Below are positions 7,404-16,409 of a stretch of DNA of 52,244 nt, in pieces. Below the pieces are notes generated by a model. It made no database searches, was not told where the DNA came from, and saw only the letters and a list, made by a program, of their open reading frames with translations. Both the position numbers and the translations under genes were made by a program. How positions within the stretch are numbered: position 1 is the stretch's first letter; every line of letters begins with the position of its first letter. Origin of the DNA: Pseudomonadota bacterium (GTDB taxonomy: Bacteria; Pseudomonadota; Alphaproteobacteria; SHVP01); the NCBI GenBank assembly GCA_027622715.1, contig JAQBYN010000019.1, positions 1 to 52,244 on the forward strand, given 5' to 3'.

Positions 7404-8984
7404 CTAATTGAAGCGAAGAAATTTCACGGCATTCACCAGTGGGAGCGCCCGAATTTTCGCCAAGACCTCGTCGGAAACGGGCTCGTCGGTAGCGATCAGC
7501 GACATCGCCTCGCTCCCCGATGCCTTGCGGCCGAGATGAAAGGTCGCAATGTTGACGCCGGATTCGCCCAGTTCCATGCCAAGCCGACCGATAAAGCCAG
7601 GCAAATCGTCGTTGGTTACGAAGAGCGTATTGGCCGACAGCTCCGCCTCGATATCGATGCCGTTGACGTGAACAATGCGCGGATTGGCGTCGGAAAAAAG
7701 TGTCCCAGCCACGACAAGCTCGTTGCCGTCACCCTTCACTGTGAGCCGGATCAGCGAGTGATATTCCGCACTCCGCTCATTCGTGGCTTCGGTCACGTCG
7801 ATATCGCGCTCCCGCGCGATGACCGGTGCGTTGACCATGTTGACGCTGTCCATTTGCGGCTGCAGCAGCCCTTCGAGCACGACAGCGGTCAAGGGTTTAG
7901 TGTTGAGCAGCGCGACTTGTCCTTCGTAGTCGATCCGGACGCTCTTCATCCCCGATTCAACGAGCTGACCGAGAAAGCTACCGACCTGCGCGGCAAGTTT
8001 GAGGTAGGGACGCAGTTTTGGCGCATCTTCCGCGCTGATCGACGGCATGTTGAGCGCATTGGTCACCGCACCCGCCATCAGATAGTCGGCCATCTGCTCG
8101 GCCACCTGAATCGCCACGTTCTCCTGCGCTTCGTTCGTGGACGCGCCGAGATGCGGTGTCGCAATAACCTCATCCATCCCAAAGAGAATATTCTCGCGCG
8201 CCGGCTCTTGCGCAAATACGTCCATCGCCGCACCAGCAACTTTGCCGGACTCAATGCCCGCCTTGAGATCTTCCTCGACAACGAGGCCGCCACGCGCGCA
8301 ATTGATAATGCGCACGCCGGGCCGCATGGTGGCGATTGCGTCCTTGTCGATAATGCCCTTGGTTGCCTCGGTCAGTGGGGTGTGCAGCGTGATGAAATCA
8401 GCCCGGGCGAACAATTCCGCCAATTCGACTTTCTCGACACCCAGGTCGGCGGCGCGGTCCGGTGAGAGATACGGATCGTAGGCGACGACCTTCATCTTGA
8501 GGCCCTGGGCCCGGTCGGCAACGATCGATCCGATGTTGCCGCACCCGATCAGACCAAGCGTCTTGCCATAAACTTCGACACCCATGAAACGAGACTTTTC
8601 CCATTTGCCGCTATGAGTAGATGCATTGGCGGTGGGGATCTGGCGCGCCAGCGAAAGCATCATCGCGATGGCGTGTTCGGCCGTGGTGATAGAATTCCCG
8701 AACGGGGTGTTCATGACGATCACACCGCGCGCGGTGGCGGCCGGGACGTCGATATTGTCGACCCCAATTCCCGCACGGCCGATAGCCTTTAGACGGCCCG
8801 CTGCGGCAAGCACCGCCTCGGTCACCTTTGTCGAAGAGCGGATGGCGAGCCCGTCGTAGTCGCCGATACAAGCGATCAGTTCCTCCGGGGTCAATCCGAC
8901 GCGCTCGTCAACTTCGACACCGCGCTCCTGGAATATCCGAGTCGCGTCGGGGCTAAGCTTGTCCGAGATCAGAACCTTAGGCAT
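7404..8984 (-). CDS. serA: D-3-phosphoglycerate dehydrogenase
   Basis: The 526-aa protein oxidises 3-phosphoglycerate with NAD+ to 3-phosphohydroxypyruvate, the entry step to serine. The Rossmann motif GCGNIG is at 147-152. IINCARGGLVVEEDL carries the substrate-binding Arg, and ATPHLGASTNEAQ carries the catalytic His. The C-terminus contains the intervening ASB domain and an ACT domain (about 455-526), making it the long, type 1 form. ACT domains commonly mediate serine feedback. It lies 18 bp downstream of serC, forming the serC-serA operon behind the leader at 10173-10221. Confidence 0.97.
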   Translation of the reverse strand: MPKVLISDKLSPDATRIFQERGVEVDERVGLTPEELIACIGDYDGLAIRSSTKVTEAVLAAAGRLKAIGRAGIGVDNIDVPAATARGVIVMNTPFGNSITTAEHAIAMMLSLARQIPTANASTHSGKWEKSRFMGVEVYGKTLGLIGCGNIGSIVADRAQGLKMKVVAYDPYLSPDRAADLGVEKVELAELFARADFITLHTPLTEATKGIIDKDAIATMRPGVRIINCARGGLVVEEDLKAGIESGKVAGAAMDVFAQEPARENILFGMDEVIATPHLGASTNEAQENVAIQVAEQMADYLMAGAVTNALNMPSISAEDAPKLRPYLKLAAQVGSFLGQLVESGMKSVRIDYEGQVALLNTKPLTAVVLEGLLQPQMDSVNMVNAPVIARERDIDVTEATNERSAEYHSLIRLTVKGDGNELVVAGTLFSDANPRIVHVNGIDIEAELSANTLFVTNDDLPGFIGRLGMELGESGVNIATFHLGRKASGSEAMSLIATDEPVSDEVLAKIRALPLVNAVKFLRFN

Positions 8985-9002
8985 CGGCGATACTCCGTCA
9001 GT

Positions 9003-10172
9003 TTAGGCGTTCGAAGACTTTACGGCGGCAAATGCCCAGTCGATCCAGGGTGTCAGGGCTTCGAGGTCGGCATGTTCGATGGTGCCGCCACACCAAATCC
9101 GTAGACCCGGCGGCGCGTCGCGGTACCCGTCAACGTCGAGCCCAACACCTTCGACCTCGAGCGTGGCGGCGATTTTTTTGGCGGCTACCGCTTGCGCCGC
9201 GTCATCCAAACCGGAGAACCAAGGGTCAACAATCTTGAGGCACACCGATGTCCGGGAGCGTATGGCAGGGTCCTCGGCGAGGAAGCCGACCCACGGCGTT
9301 GCCGCCACCCATTTTTCTAAAACGCCCAAATTGCGCTTCGCGCGTGCCACCATTTCAGGCTGCCCACCAATACCCGAAACCCACTTCAGCGCGTCGAGCG
9401 CGTCCTCGACACACAACATTGACGGCGTGTTGATGGTCGCGCCTTCAAAGATGGATTCGTCGAGCTTGCCGCCTCTTGTCATGCGGAAGATCTTAGGCAG
9501 GGGCCACGTAGGCTGATAGCTTTCCAGCCGCGCGACCGCGCGCGGTGACAGGACGAGCATGCCGTGCGCCGCCTCGCCGCCGAGGACCTTTTGCCAAGAA
9601 AAGGTTGTTACGTCGAGTTTGCCCCACGGCAGGTCGTAGGCAAATGCCGCGGACGTCGCATCGCAGATCGTCAAGCCATCGCGGTCGTCGGCGATCCAGT
9701 CACCATCGGGAACACAAACCCCGGACGTGGTCCCGTTCCACGTGAAGACGACATCGCGGGTGAAATCGACCGACCCAAGATCAGGAATTGCACCGTAGGT
9801 CGCGTCGAGCACGCGGAAGTCTGCAAGCTTGAGCTGCTTGGCGACATCCGTGACCCAACCGTCTCCGAAACTTTCCCACGCCAACATATCCACACCGCGG
9901 GCGCCCAACAGCGACCAGAGCGCCATTTCGACCGCCCCCGTATCGGAGGCCGGCACGATACCAATGCGGTAATCGGCGGGGAGGCCGAGGAGGTCACGGG
10001 TTTGGTCGAGAACCGCTCTGAGGCGGGCCTTGCCGGGCTTGGAGCGGTGGGAGCGACCGAGGACAGCGTCCTGAAGGACGTCGAGCGACCAACCAGGGCG
10101 TTTCGCGCAGGGACCCGATGAAAACAGCGGATTCGACGGACGGCGATCGGGACGCGGGGACGTATTTGTCAT
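9003..10172 (-). CDS. serC: Phosphoserine aminotransferase
   Basis: The 389-aa PLP enzyme converts 3-phosphohydroxypyruvate and glutamate to phosphoserine, and can serve the pyridoxine branch. [17 protein letters not shown] at the N-terminus and [15 protein letters not shown], with the PLP Lys, place it in the alphaproteobacterial SerC type (about 390 aa). The frame is open to 10256, but the ATG at 10170-10172 is preferred. It is preceded by GGAAGGGA, gives the family N-terminus and leaves room for the leader RNA and promoter, which would otherwise be inside the gene. It is followed by serA. Confidence 0.92.
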   Translation of the reverse strand: MTNTSPRPDRRPSNPLFSSGPCAKRPGWSLDVLQDAVLGRSHRSKPGKARLRAVLDQTRDLLGLPADYRIGIVPASDTGAVEMALWSLLGARGVDMLAWESFGDGWVTDVAKQLKLADFRVLDATYGAIPDLGSVDFTRDVVFTWNGTTSGVCVPDGDWIADDRDGLTICDATSAAFAYDLPWGKLDVTTFSWQKVLGGEAAHGMLVLSPRAVARLESYQPTWPLPKIFRMTRGGKLDESIFEGATINTPSMLCVEDALDALKWVSGIGGQPEMVARAKRNLGVLEKWVAATPWVGFLAEDPAIRSRTSVCLKIVDPWFSGLDDAAQAVAAKKIAATLEVEGVGLDVDGYRDAPPGLRIWCGGTIEHADLEALTPWIDWAFAAVKSSNA

Positions 10173-10221
10173 TCGTCTATCCCTTCCAGAATAGCGCAAC
10201 CCGTTGGGGGGTTGTGACCCG
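10173..10221 (-). ncRNA. serC leader-like structured 5' UTR
   Basis: About 49 nt lie between the predicted transcription start and the serC ATG. On the minus strand, CAACCC (10214-10209) pairs with GGGTTG (10202-10197). A final stem, CTATTC (10194-10189) with GGATAG (10182-10177), sequesters the Shine-Dalgarno region in its loop and 3' arm. A competing GGGT/ACCC pairing overlaps the first hairpin. The alphaproteobacterial serC leader motif is described upstream of serC-serA with its last stem over the ribosome-binding site, which fits. No ligand is known to me. Covariance matching was not done. Confidence 0.6.
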
Positions 10222-10227
10222 CCGCGG

Positions 10228-10256
10228 GGTATATGGACCCGCCAGCGGAATGTCAA
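10228..10256 (-). promoter_or_regulatory. Candidate sigma-70 promoter of serC-serA
   Basis: A perfect -35 TTGACA (plus 10251-10256), a 17-nt spacer and a -10 TATACC (plus 10228-10233) lie on the minus strand. This predicts a start near 10221, just before the serC leader hairpins. Confidence 0.6.
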
Positions 10257-10358
10257 CGAGACTTGGGTAAATGGCTGCGAAATCGTTGTTGTGTTGGCCG
10301 CCCCTCAATGGAATCATTGCTAATCGGGCCGCACGGATTTGTTGAGGAGGCTTTCGTC

Positions 10359-10973
10359 ATGTCGCGTACGTTGTTTTCTGCGTTCATTTTGGCCGCCCTA
10401 TTGGCGGCTTCCGTCGGACCATTTGCCGCGCCCAGCGCGGCTGGCGACATCAAGGCCGCGCATCCGCAGCCTGATTCAGCCATGGTAAAACCGGGCTTGA
10501 GCGTCAAGTACTACATTGAGCGGTTCAATCACATCGACGAGGTGATCAACGCCGCCACATGGATGAAACCGGTACGCGGCGAGCAGCTACCGATGCTCAA
10601 TTACAATGTCGGTGCAGGCCCGGTACTGACCAACAAGAACGACGACTTGGTTGGTGCCTTCATCCAGGGTTACATCAAGATCGACAAGCCGGGGACCTAC
10701 CTGTTCTCGGTCCAGCACAATGATGGCGTGCGTGTGTGGGTTGGGAACGAGATGATTTATGACGCGCCCTTCGTCGCGCCGGACACTTGGTCGCCAAACC
10801 TAGAAGTCGTGGCGAGCGAGGCAGGTTGGTATCCGCTGCGGATGATCTACTACGAAAAGAAGAGTACAGCGACGCTGGAGCTTTACTGGCAGGCGCCGGG
10901 GGCCGCATCGTTCGAGTTCGTACCCGCTACGGCATTCGGTCATATTCCGGGCGAGGACGATAAGACCAGCTAG
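10359..10973 (+). CDS. Secreted PA14-domain protein
   Basis: The 204-aa protein has a signal peptide (MSRTLFSAFILAALLAASVG..., about 1-30) and otherwise consists of a single PA14-like beta-barrel domain. Recognisable PA14 signatures include GYIKIDKPGTYLFSVQHNDG, VRVWVGNEMIYD and a C-terminal ATLELYWQAPG strand. PA14 domains usually bind carbohydrate and are commonly attached to glycosidases or adhesins; here it stands alone. The start at 10359 is chosen because GAGGAGG precedes it and a signal peptide follows at once; the frame is open further upstream. It is divergent from serC and ends at a strong terminator. A periplasmic or extracellular sugar-binding role is an inference. Confidence 0.8.
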   Translation: MSRTLFSAFILAALLAASVGPFAAPSAAGDIKAAHPQPDSAMVKPGLSVKYYIERFNHIDEVINAATWMKPVRGEQLPMLNYNVGAGPVLTNKNDDLVGAFIQGYIKIDKPGTYLFSVQHNDGVRVWVGNEMIYDAPFVAPDTWSPNLEVVASEAGWYPLRMIYYEKKSTATLELYWQAPGAASFEFVPATAFGHIPGEDDKTS

Positions 10974-10995
10974 GCCGAGCGTATCGTTTAGAAAA

Positions 10996-11022
10996 GGCCC
11001 TGCGCGTGCGGGGTCTTTTTTT
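10996..11022 (+). terminator. Rho-independent terminator after the PA14 gene
   Basis: GGCCCTGC (10996-11003), loop GCGT and GCGGGGTC (11008-11015) form an 8-bp stem with two G-T pairs, followed by seven T residues. An A-rich run on the 5' side could make it work for thiD on the other strand too, though with a shorter T-tract. Confidence 0.8.
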
Positions 11023-11025
11023 GCG

Positions 11026-11820
11026 TCAGCGCGCGAACGTATGGCTGTGGTTCAAGGGGCCATGCCCTGACCCAAAACCGGGTGCGGTGCGGATTGCCTC
11101 GAGGACGTAGGCCCGCGCCCGCTCCACTGAACGCGAGACACTGAGCCCCTGCGCAAGGCCCGTCGCAATCGCCGACGCGAGGGTACACCCCGTGCCATGG
11201 GTATGTTTGCTGTCGATCCGACGCGACTCGAAGCGTTCCACACCATCAGGCCCAAACAGTAGATCGCAGAGCCGCTCGCCCGGGAGATGCCCGCCCTTAA
11301 GCAAGACGTGGGTCGCACCCAAGGCCATGAGGTCGTCCCGCGCGGCCTCCATATCGGCCACGCTACGAATGGGTCGGCCAACCAGGATCGACGCCTCGGG
11401 CAAATTCGGCGTCAGCACGACGGCGCGCGGGATGAGCGTGTGTTTCAGCGTCATCGTGGCGTCGGTGGAAATGAGGGAATCGCCACTCTTCGCGGCCATG
11501 ACGGGATCGACCACAAGCGGCATGTTGGGCGCATCGCGCTCGAGCGTGTGGGCCACGACTTCGATGATCGCCGCCGTGTGCAGCATGCCGGTCTTGACAG
11601 CATCGGCCCCGAGATCCGCGAGCACCACGCTCATCTGTTGGCCAACGAATGCTGGGGGTACATCGACAATGCCGTGAACACCGTTGCTGTCCTGAGCCGT
11701 CAGCGCTGTGACTGCGGTCATGGCGAAGGCCTCCAACGCGGTGATCGTTTTGATGTCGGCCTGGATACCGGCGCCGCCACCGGAATCCGAGCCCGCGACG
11801 ACCAGGACACGTCCTTTCAT
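11026..11820 (-). CDS. thiD: Bifunctional hydroxymethylpyrimidine / phosphomethylpyrimidine kinase
   Basis: The 264-aa ribokinase-like enzyme phosphorylates HMP and then HMP-P to HMP-PP, the pyrimidine half of thiamine. SDSGGGAGIQADIKT (11-25) and VVDPVMAAKSGD are diagnostic. THGTGCTLASAIATGL near the C-terminus supplies the anion hole and catalytic residue. It is 11 bp downstream of glmM and ends the long minus-strand block. No TPP riboswitch is visible ahead of it. thiE, which joins HMP-PP to the thiazole, is at 33518. Confidence 0.93.
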   Translation of the reverse strand: MKGRVLVVAGSDSGGGAGIQADIKTITALEAFAMTAVTALTAQDSNGVHGIVDVPPAFVGQQMSVVLADLGADAVKTGMLHTAAIIEVVAHTLERDAPNMPLVVDPVMAAKSGDSLISTDATMTLKHTLIPRAVVLTPNLPEASILVGRPIRSVADMEAARDDLMALGATHVLLKGGHLPGERLCDLLFGPDGVERFESRRIDSKHTHGTGCTLASAIATGLAQGLSVSRSVERARAYVLEAIRTAPGFGSGHGPLNHSHTFAR

Positions 11821-11831
11821 GGCGCGATAAT

Positions 11832-13172
11832 CTAGGTCGCGGCCCGCTCGACGGCGACGCTCAAATCGTCAACAACGCTCGCGACCAGAACGGAGTCGAA
11901 CCCTTCCGCCATAATCCGAACCAGCGGCTCGGTTCCGGACGCACGAACGAGAACCCGCCCGTGATCGCCAAGTTGGCGCTCGGCGTTGGCAATCGCGTCT
12001 CGAACGCCCGCACTTTCCAACGGCGCGCCACCATTTACCCTAATGTTGCGAAGAAGTTGCGGCACCGGCTCGAAAAGCCGACCGACCTCGCTCACCGGCC
12101 GCCCTTCGTCGGCGACCAGGGCAAGAACCTGGAGCGCAGCGAGGAGGCCGTCACCGGTCGTCGCGTGATCCGAAATGATGATGTGCCCCGATTGCTCGCC
12201 GCCCAGATTGAGGCCGTTAGCCCGCATATGCTCCAGCACATAGCGATCGCCAACCTGAACCCGGTGGAGGGCCAGCCCGCGTTCCCGCAAGAAAATTTCC
12301 AATCCCAGATTTGACATGACCGTGGCGACCACCGCGTCGCCGCGCAGCCGTCCCGTCTTGTGCCAACGCTGGGCAATCATGGCCATGACCTGATCGCCGT
12401 CGAGCAGGTGACCAAGCTCATCAACAATGACAACACGGTCGGCATCGCCGTCAAGCGCAATGCCAATGTCGGCACCGTGGGCCACGACCTGCTCGCACAG
12501 CACCGCCGGCGCGGTTGAACCGCACCCTTTGTTGATGTTCGTTCCGTCGGGACGCTGGCCGATGGGGATGACCTCTGCGCCGAGTTCCCATAGGACCGTC
12601 GGCGCGACCTTATAGGCGGCACCGTTGGCGCAATCGATGACGACCTTCAGGTCGTCGAGCGTGCGTTCGCTCGAGTAGGTACCTTTTATGAACTCAATGT
12701 AGCGACCGCCAGCGTCTTCGAGCCGCTGGGCGCGGCCAAGGCGCGCCGAAGCAACGAGGTCGGGCGCCGATTCCATGCGCTGCTCGATACGCAATTCGTC
12801 CTGGTCAGAAAGCTTGTAGCCGTCCGGCCCGAAAAGCTTGATGCCATTGTCTTCGAAGGGATTGTGAGAGGCGGACAACATGACACCGAGGTCCGCGCGC
12901 AGGCTGCGCGTCAGCATGGCGACGGCGGGCGTCGGCATTGGACCGACGAGAATGACATCCATCCCGACCGAGGTAAATCCGGCGGTCAACGCAGGCTCAA
13001 GCATATACCCCGACAAGCGGGTGTCCTTGCCGATCAAAACGCGATGGCTGTGGTCGCCGCGATAGAACTCGCGACCGGCAGCCATGCCCAGCTTCAACGC
13101 CGTTGCGGCCGTCATCGGCTCTTGATTCGCGGCGCCGCGAATCCCGTCAGTGCCAAAGTATTTGCGAGTCAT
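11832..13172 (-). CDS. glmM: Phosphoglucosamine mutase
   Basis: The 446-aa alpha-D-phosphohexomutase converts glucosamine-6-P to glucosamine-1-P for UDP-GlcNAc, and so for peptidoglycan and [13 protein letters not shown] opens the protein. The phosphoserine loop is [12 protein letters not shown] with active Ser102. The Mg-binding loop is LDGDADRVV (about 240-248). A C-terminal [12 protein letters not shown] phosphate-binding loop is intact. The ftsH-folP-glmM order is widely conserved in Proteobacteria. Confidence 0.96.
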   Translation of the reverse strand: MTRKYFGTDGIRGAANQEPMTAATALKLGMAAGREFYRGDHSHRVLIGKDTRLSGYMLEPALTAGFTSVGMDVILVGPMPTPAVAMLTRSLRADLGVMLSASHNPFEDNGIKLFGPDGYKLSDQDELRIEQRMESAPDLVASARLGRAQRLEDAGGRYIEFIKGTYSSERTLDDLKVVIDCANGAAYKVAPTVLWELGAEVIPIGQRPDGTNINKGCGSTAPAVLCEQVVAHGADIGIALDGDADRVVIVDELGHLLDGDQVMAMIAQRWHKTGRLRGDAVVATVMSNLGLEIFLRERGLALHRVQVGDRYVLEHMRANGLNLGGEQSGHIIISDHATTGDGLLAALQVLALVADEGRPVSEVGRLFEPVPQLLRNIRVNGGAPLESAGVRDAIANAERQLGDHGRVLVRASGTEPLVRIMAEGFDSVLVASVVDDLSVAVERAAT

Positions 13173-13244
13173 GGTGCTTTCGCCGCTCTTACCGTGCGTA
13201 TGGAATCACATTCGCGCGGCCAAGTCTTGCCCGGTGCGACTTCA

Positions 13245-14384
13245 CTAGTTGCTGCTAAGTGTTTCAGACGCCCCGCAATGGGCCCAAACCGCCAAAGCCT
13301 GCCGTGTTTCGGCAACATCATGAACCCTCAAATACTGCACGCCACGAGCAACCCCGAGCAATGCTGCGGCGATCGAACCGCCGATGCGGTGAGCCGCCGG
13401 CTGGTCGCGGTCGACGCGGGCGATAAAGCTTTTGCGTGAGGCGCCGAGCATGAGCGAGCATCCCAGACCGTGCAGAACGGCAAGATCGCGCATCAAGAGC
13501 GCGATGTGCTGGTCGTTTTGGCCGAAGCCGATTCCCGGATCAACGATGATCTTGTCGCGCGCGATCCCATGGCGCTCGCACGTCGTAATGCGTTCTTCGA
13601 GATAGCTGTAGATATCCAACCTGACGTCGCGGTAGTTGGGCCGCTGCTGCATCGTCTTAGGCGTGCTGAAACTATGCATCAGAACGACCGGGCATCCTGC
13701 CTCGGCGACGACCGCCATCGAATCCGGATCGCCAGAGAGTGCCGAGACATCGTTGACGATAGCCACACCCGCTTTGAGGGCCTGGCGCATCACCTCGGCA
13801 CTGCGGGTGTCGACCGATAGCGGCACGCGCCCGACCAACGCCGCGATGACCGGCAAGATGCGCCCACACTGTACAGATGGGCTCACGTCATCTGCACCAG
13901 GGCGGGTCGATTCGCCGCCGATATCGATAAAATCGGCACCGGCGTCAATCATCGCCAAGCCGTGGTCGATCGCAGCCGCGGTGGCCTCGAATTTTCCGCC
14001 GTCGGAAAAGCTGTCGGGCGTCACGTTCAGAACACCGACAATCCTTGGTTTACGCTGATCAAGACCGGCCAGCGGCTGGCGGGCCTCGGTCAGACGATCC
14101 AAAGACGAGCTAAGGGACTTGCTATCGCCGGTGCCAGCCGCCCATTCCTGGATCGCATCGAGCCTTGCTGCCGCCTCGGTGGCCAGACCGGCATTGGCGT
14201 CGGCGCGCCAAAGAAGACGAACGCGGGTAAAGGCCAATGGGCCTCCCGCCAGCCAGCGTGCCTCACCTGAACCTACCGCGACGGACGCAGCCGGATCGCC
14301 GATGATCCCTTCCGGCACCAATAACGCGGAATCTAACGACGAAAAACCCCGCGCAAGCGCGGGGCTATTCAGTTCGGCAGTCAT
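13245..14384 (-). CDS. folP: Dihydropteroate synthase
   Basis: The protein (379 aa from this start) condenses 7,8-dihydropterin pyrophosphate with p-aminobenzoate in folate synthesis and is the sulfonamide target. The TIM-barrel core starts near residue 115 with RIVGVLNVTPDSFSDGGKF. It includes DIGGESTRPGA, the SVDTRSAEV strand, IVNDVSALSGDP and DPGIGFGQ. About 110 residues precede the core, so the protein is longer than the E. coli enzyme (about 280 aa), as in some alphaproteobacteria. A terminator-like hairpin (14342-14364) lies inside codons 7-14 of this frame. Either the start is further downstream or the hairpin attenuates the gene. An alternative TTG at 14396 overlaps the ftsH stop. Confidence 0.85.
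   Translation of the reverse strand: MTAELNSPALARGFSSLDSALLVPEGIIGDPAASVAVGSGEARWLAGGPLAFTRVRLLWRADANAGLATEAAARLDAIQEWAAGTGDSKSLSSSLDRLTEARQPLAGLDQRKPRIVGVLNVTPDSFSDGGKFEATAAAIDHGLAMIDAGADFIDIGGESTRPGADDVSPSVQCGRILPVIAALVGRVPLSVDTRSAEVMRQALKAGVAIVNDVSALSGDPDSMAVVAEAGCPVVLMHSFSTPKTMQQRPNYRDVRLDIYSYLEERITTCERHGIARDKIIVDPGIGFGQNDQHIALLMRDLAVLHGLGCSLMLGASRKSFIARVDRDQPAAHRIGGSIAAALLGVARGVQYLRVHDVAETRQALAVWAHCGASETLSSN
14342..14364 (-). terminator. Intrinsic-terminator-like hairpin between ftsH and the folP core
   Basis: On the minus strand, CCCCGCGC and GCGCGGGG (plus 14347-14364) form a perfect stem with a tiny TT loop (or 7 bp with a CTTG tetraloop), followed at once by TTTTT. It starts about 29 nt after the ftsH stop and has the form of a Rho-independent terminator, yet it lies inside the annotated folP reading frame. 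Confidence 0.6.
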
Positions 14385-14392
14385 GCCGCCCG

Positions 14393-16327
14393 TCAAGATT
14401 CCGGTTGTGGGGAGGGATCGAACCCTGGATTGGGACGGCCCCGGTCTTTGGTCCCGGTCGTTGGAATAGGCGAACTCGCGCCACCTCGATCAACCGGCTC
14501 CTCCGGATCGATCCGGGTGATCGTCTCGCCGCGCAACAACGCGTTGATCTCTTCGCCGGTTAGGGTCTCGTACTCAAGCAACCCATTGGCGATGATGTGC
14601 AGGCCATCCATGTTTTCCGTCAGGATTTTTCGGGCGCGCGAATTGGCCGCATCAACGAGGCTGCGAATCTCTTCATCGATAATTTGCGCAGTCGCCTCCG
14701 AGACGTTCTTTCGTTGGGTCACGGAATGGCCCAGGAAAACTTCTTCCTCGTTGTCCATGTAACGCAGCGGCCCAAGCCGGTCGCTCATCCCCCATTCGGT
14801 CACCATCCGCCGGGCCAACGCGGTGGCTTGCTGAATATCGCTGGAACCGCCGGTGGTGACTTTGTCAGCGCCGAAGATCAACTCCTCGGCCAAACGCCCG
14901 CCGAAGGCAACGACGAGTGCATCTTGTAGGTATTCACGCGACTGCGAATATTTGTCTTGCTCGGGCAAACGCTGCACCATTCCCAAGGCTCGGCCGCGCG
15001 GGATAATCGTTGCCTTGTGGATCGGATCTGATGCCGGGCATTTGACGCCGACCAACGCATGGCCCGCTTCATGATAGGCCGTCAGGCGTTTTTCATCATC
15101 GGTCATGACCATCGAACGCCGTTCGGCGCCCATCATGACTTTATCCTTCGCATGCTCGAACTCGTCCATCGTCACGACGCGACGGCCCTTACGCGCCGCC
15201 AACAGCGCCGCCTCGTTGACGAGGTTCGCTAAATCCGCACCCGAAAAGCCCGGCGTACCCCGCGCAATCGTGCGCGGCACCACGTCGGGACCAAGCGGTA
15301 CTTTCTTCATGTGAACCTTGAGGATCTTTTCACGCCCAAGGATATCGGGATTCGGGACAACGACCTGTCGATCAAAGCGACCGGGGCGCAGCAATGCCGG
15401 ATCCAGAACGTCGGGCCGGTTCGTAGCTGCAATGAGAATGACGCCTTCGTTGGTCTCAAAGCCGTCCATCTCGACCAGGAGTTGGTTCAGTGTTTGCTCG
15501 CGCTCATCGTTGCCGCCGCCAAGACCGGCGCCGCGATGGCGGCCGACCGCGTCAATTTCGTCGATGAAGATGATGCACGGCGCATTTTTCTTGGCTTGCT
15601 CAAACATGTCGCGCACACGGCTGGCGCCGACACCGACGAACATTTCAACAAAGTCCGACCCTGAGATCGTAAAGAAAGGAACGTTGGCTTCGCCGGCAAT
15701 GGCGCGGGCAAGGAGCGTCTTGCCGGTTCCGGGCGGCCCGATCAGCAAAGCACCTTTCGGAATTTTGCCGCCAAGACGTTGGAATTTTTGCGGATCTTTG
15801 AGGAATTCGACAATTTCTTCGAGTTCTTCTTTGGCCTCGTCGATGCCGGCCACGTCGTCAAACGTTATGCGGCCGTGTCGCTCGGTCAGCAGCCGGGCGC
15901 GCGACTTGCCGAACCCCATCGCCTTGCCGCCACCACCCTGCATTTGGCGCATGAAGAAAATCCACACGCCGATCAAGAGAATGAAGGGGACCCACGAGAT
16001 CAGCAGTTGCATGATGAGCGAGGTCTCTTTCGTCGCCGGCGCTGCCCGAATGGTTACGCCGCGGTCGGACAGGCGTCGGACCAAATCCGGGTCATTGGGC
16101 GCATAGGTCTTGAAACGCGACCCATTCTGCCGCGTACCCGCGATAGCGTTGCCCTTGATGGTGACCTCTCGAACGTTGCCTGTCTCAACATCGGCGATGA
16201 ACTCGGAGAAGGCCAATTCGCTTTCGGTTTCGCGCGAGTCGTTCCCGTTATTGATCAACTCGAACAGCGCCACAATGAGCAGCGCGATGATGGCCCACAG
16301 AGCCAGATTTCGTCCGAGATTGTTCAA
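14393..16327 (-). CDS. ftsH: ATP-dependent zinc metalloprotease FtsH
   Basis: The 644-aa membrane AAA+ protease degrades misfolded membrane proteins and regulators such as RpoH and LpxC. Two transmembrane helices (about 7-25 and 106-126) flank a small periplasmic domain. The AAA module has Walker A GPPGTGKT (197-204), Walker [12 protein letters not shown] and a second-region [20 protein letters not shown]. The zinc site is HEAGH (419-423). The start is TTG (16325-16327); AAGGA precedes it at good spacing and the [12 protein letters not shown]-terminus is family-typical. Its position between tilS and folP matches many Proteobacteria. Confidence 0.97.
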   Translation of the reverse strand: MNNLGRNLALWAIIALLIVALFELINNGNDSRETESELAFSEFIADVETGNVREVTIKGNAIAGTRQNGSRFKTYAPNDPDLVRRLSDRGVTIRAAPATKETSLIMQLLISWVPFILLIGVWIFFMRQMQGGGGKAMGFGKSRARLLTERHGRITFDDVAGIDEAKEELEEIVEFLKDPQKFQRLGGKIPKGALLIGPPGTGKTLLARAIAGEANVPFFTISGSDFVEMFVGVGASRVRDMFEQAKKNAPCIIFIDEIDAVGRHRGAGLGGGNDEREQTLNQLLVEMDGFETNEGVILIAATNRPDVLDPALLRPGRFDRQVVVPNPDILGREKILKVHMKKVPLGPDVVPRTIARGTPGFSGADLANLVNEAALLAARKGRRVVTMDEFEHAKDKVMMGAERRSMVMTDDEKRLTAYHEAGHALVGVKCPASDPIHKATIIPRGRALGMVQRLPEQDKYSQSREYLQDALVVAFGGRLAEELIFGADKVTTGGSSDIQQATALARRMVTEWGMSDRLGPLRYMDNEEEVFLGHSVTQRKNVSEATAQIIDEEIRSLVDAANSRARKILTENMDGLHIIANGLLEYETLTGEEINALLRGETITRIDPEEPVDRGGASSPIPTTGTKDRGRPNPGFDPSPQPES

Positions 16328-16355
16328 AACCGCATTCCTTGATCCGCTAACCGAC

Positions 16356-16380
16356 GCGGCGCCGAGCGATTCGGCGCCGC
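16356..16380. other. Perfect 10-bp hairpin between tilS and ftsH
   Basis: GCGGCGCCGA (16356-16365) and TCGGCGCCGC (16371-16380) form a perfect inverted repeat with a 5-nt loop in the 82-bp gap. There is no T-run in either direction. It may be an RNA processing or stability element, or part of the ftsH 5' region. Confidence 0.5.
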
Positions 16381-16409
16381 TATCTCAATTACATAGTCAA
16401 CAATGCGGT

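Noticed and set aside
7404-8984. SerA as another 2-hydroxyacid dehydrogenase
   Set aside because: The 526-aa length with ASB and ACT domains and linkage to serC fit D-3-phosphoglycerate dehydrogenase.
11823-11831. TPP riboswitch near the thiamine genes
   Set aside because: thiD follows glmM with an 11-bp gap and thiE overlaps fba, so there is no leader long enough for a TPP aptamer.
15318-16106. 262-codon plus-strand open frame opposite ftsH
   Set aside because: It is a shadow of the high-GC FtsH coding strand. FtsH motifs are unambiguous in the minus frame.
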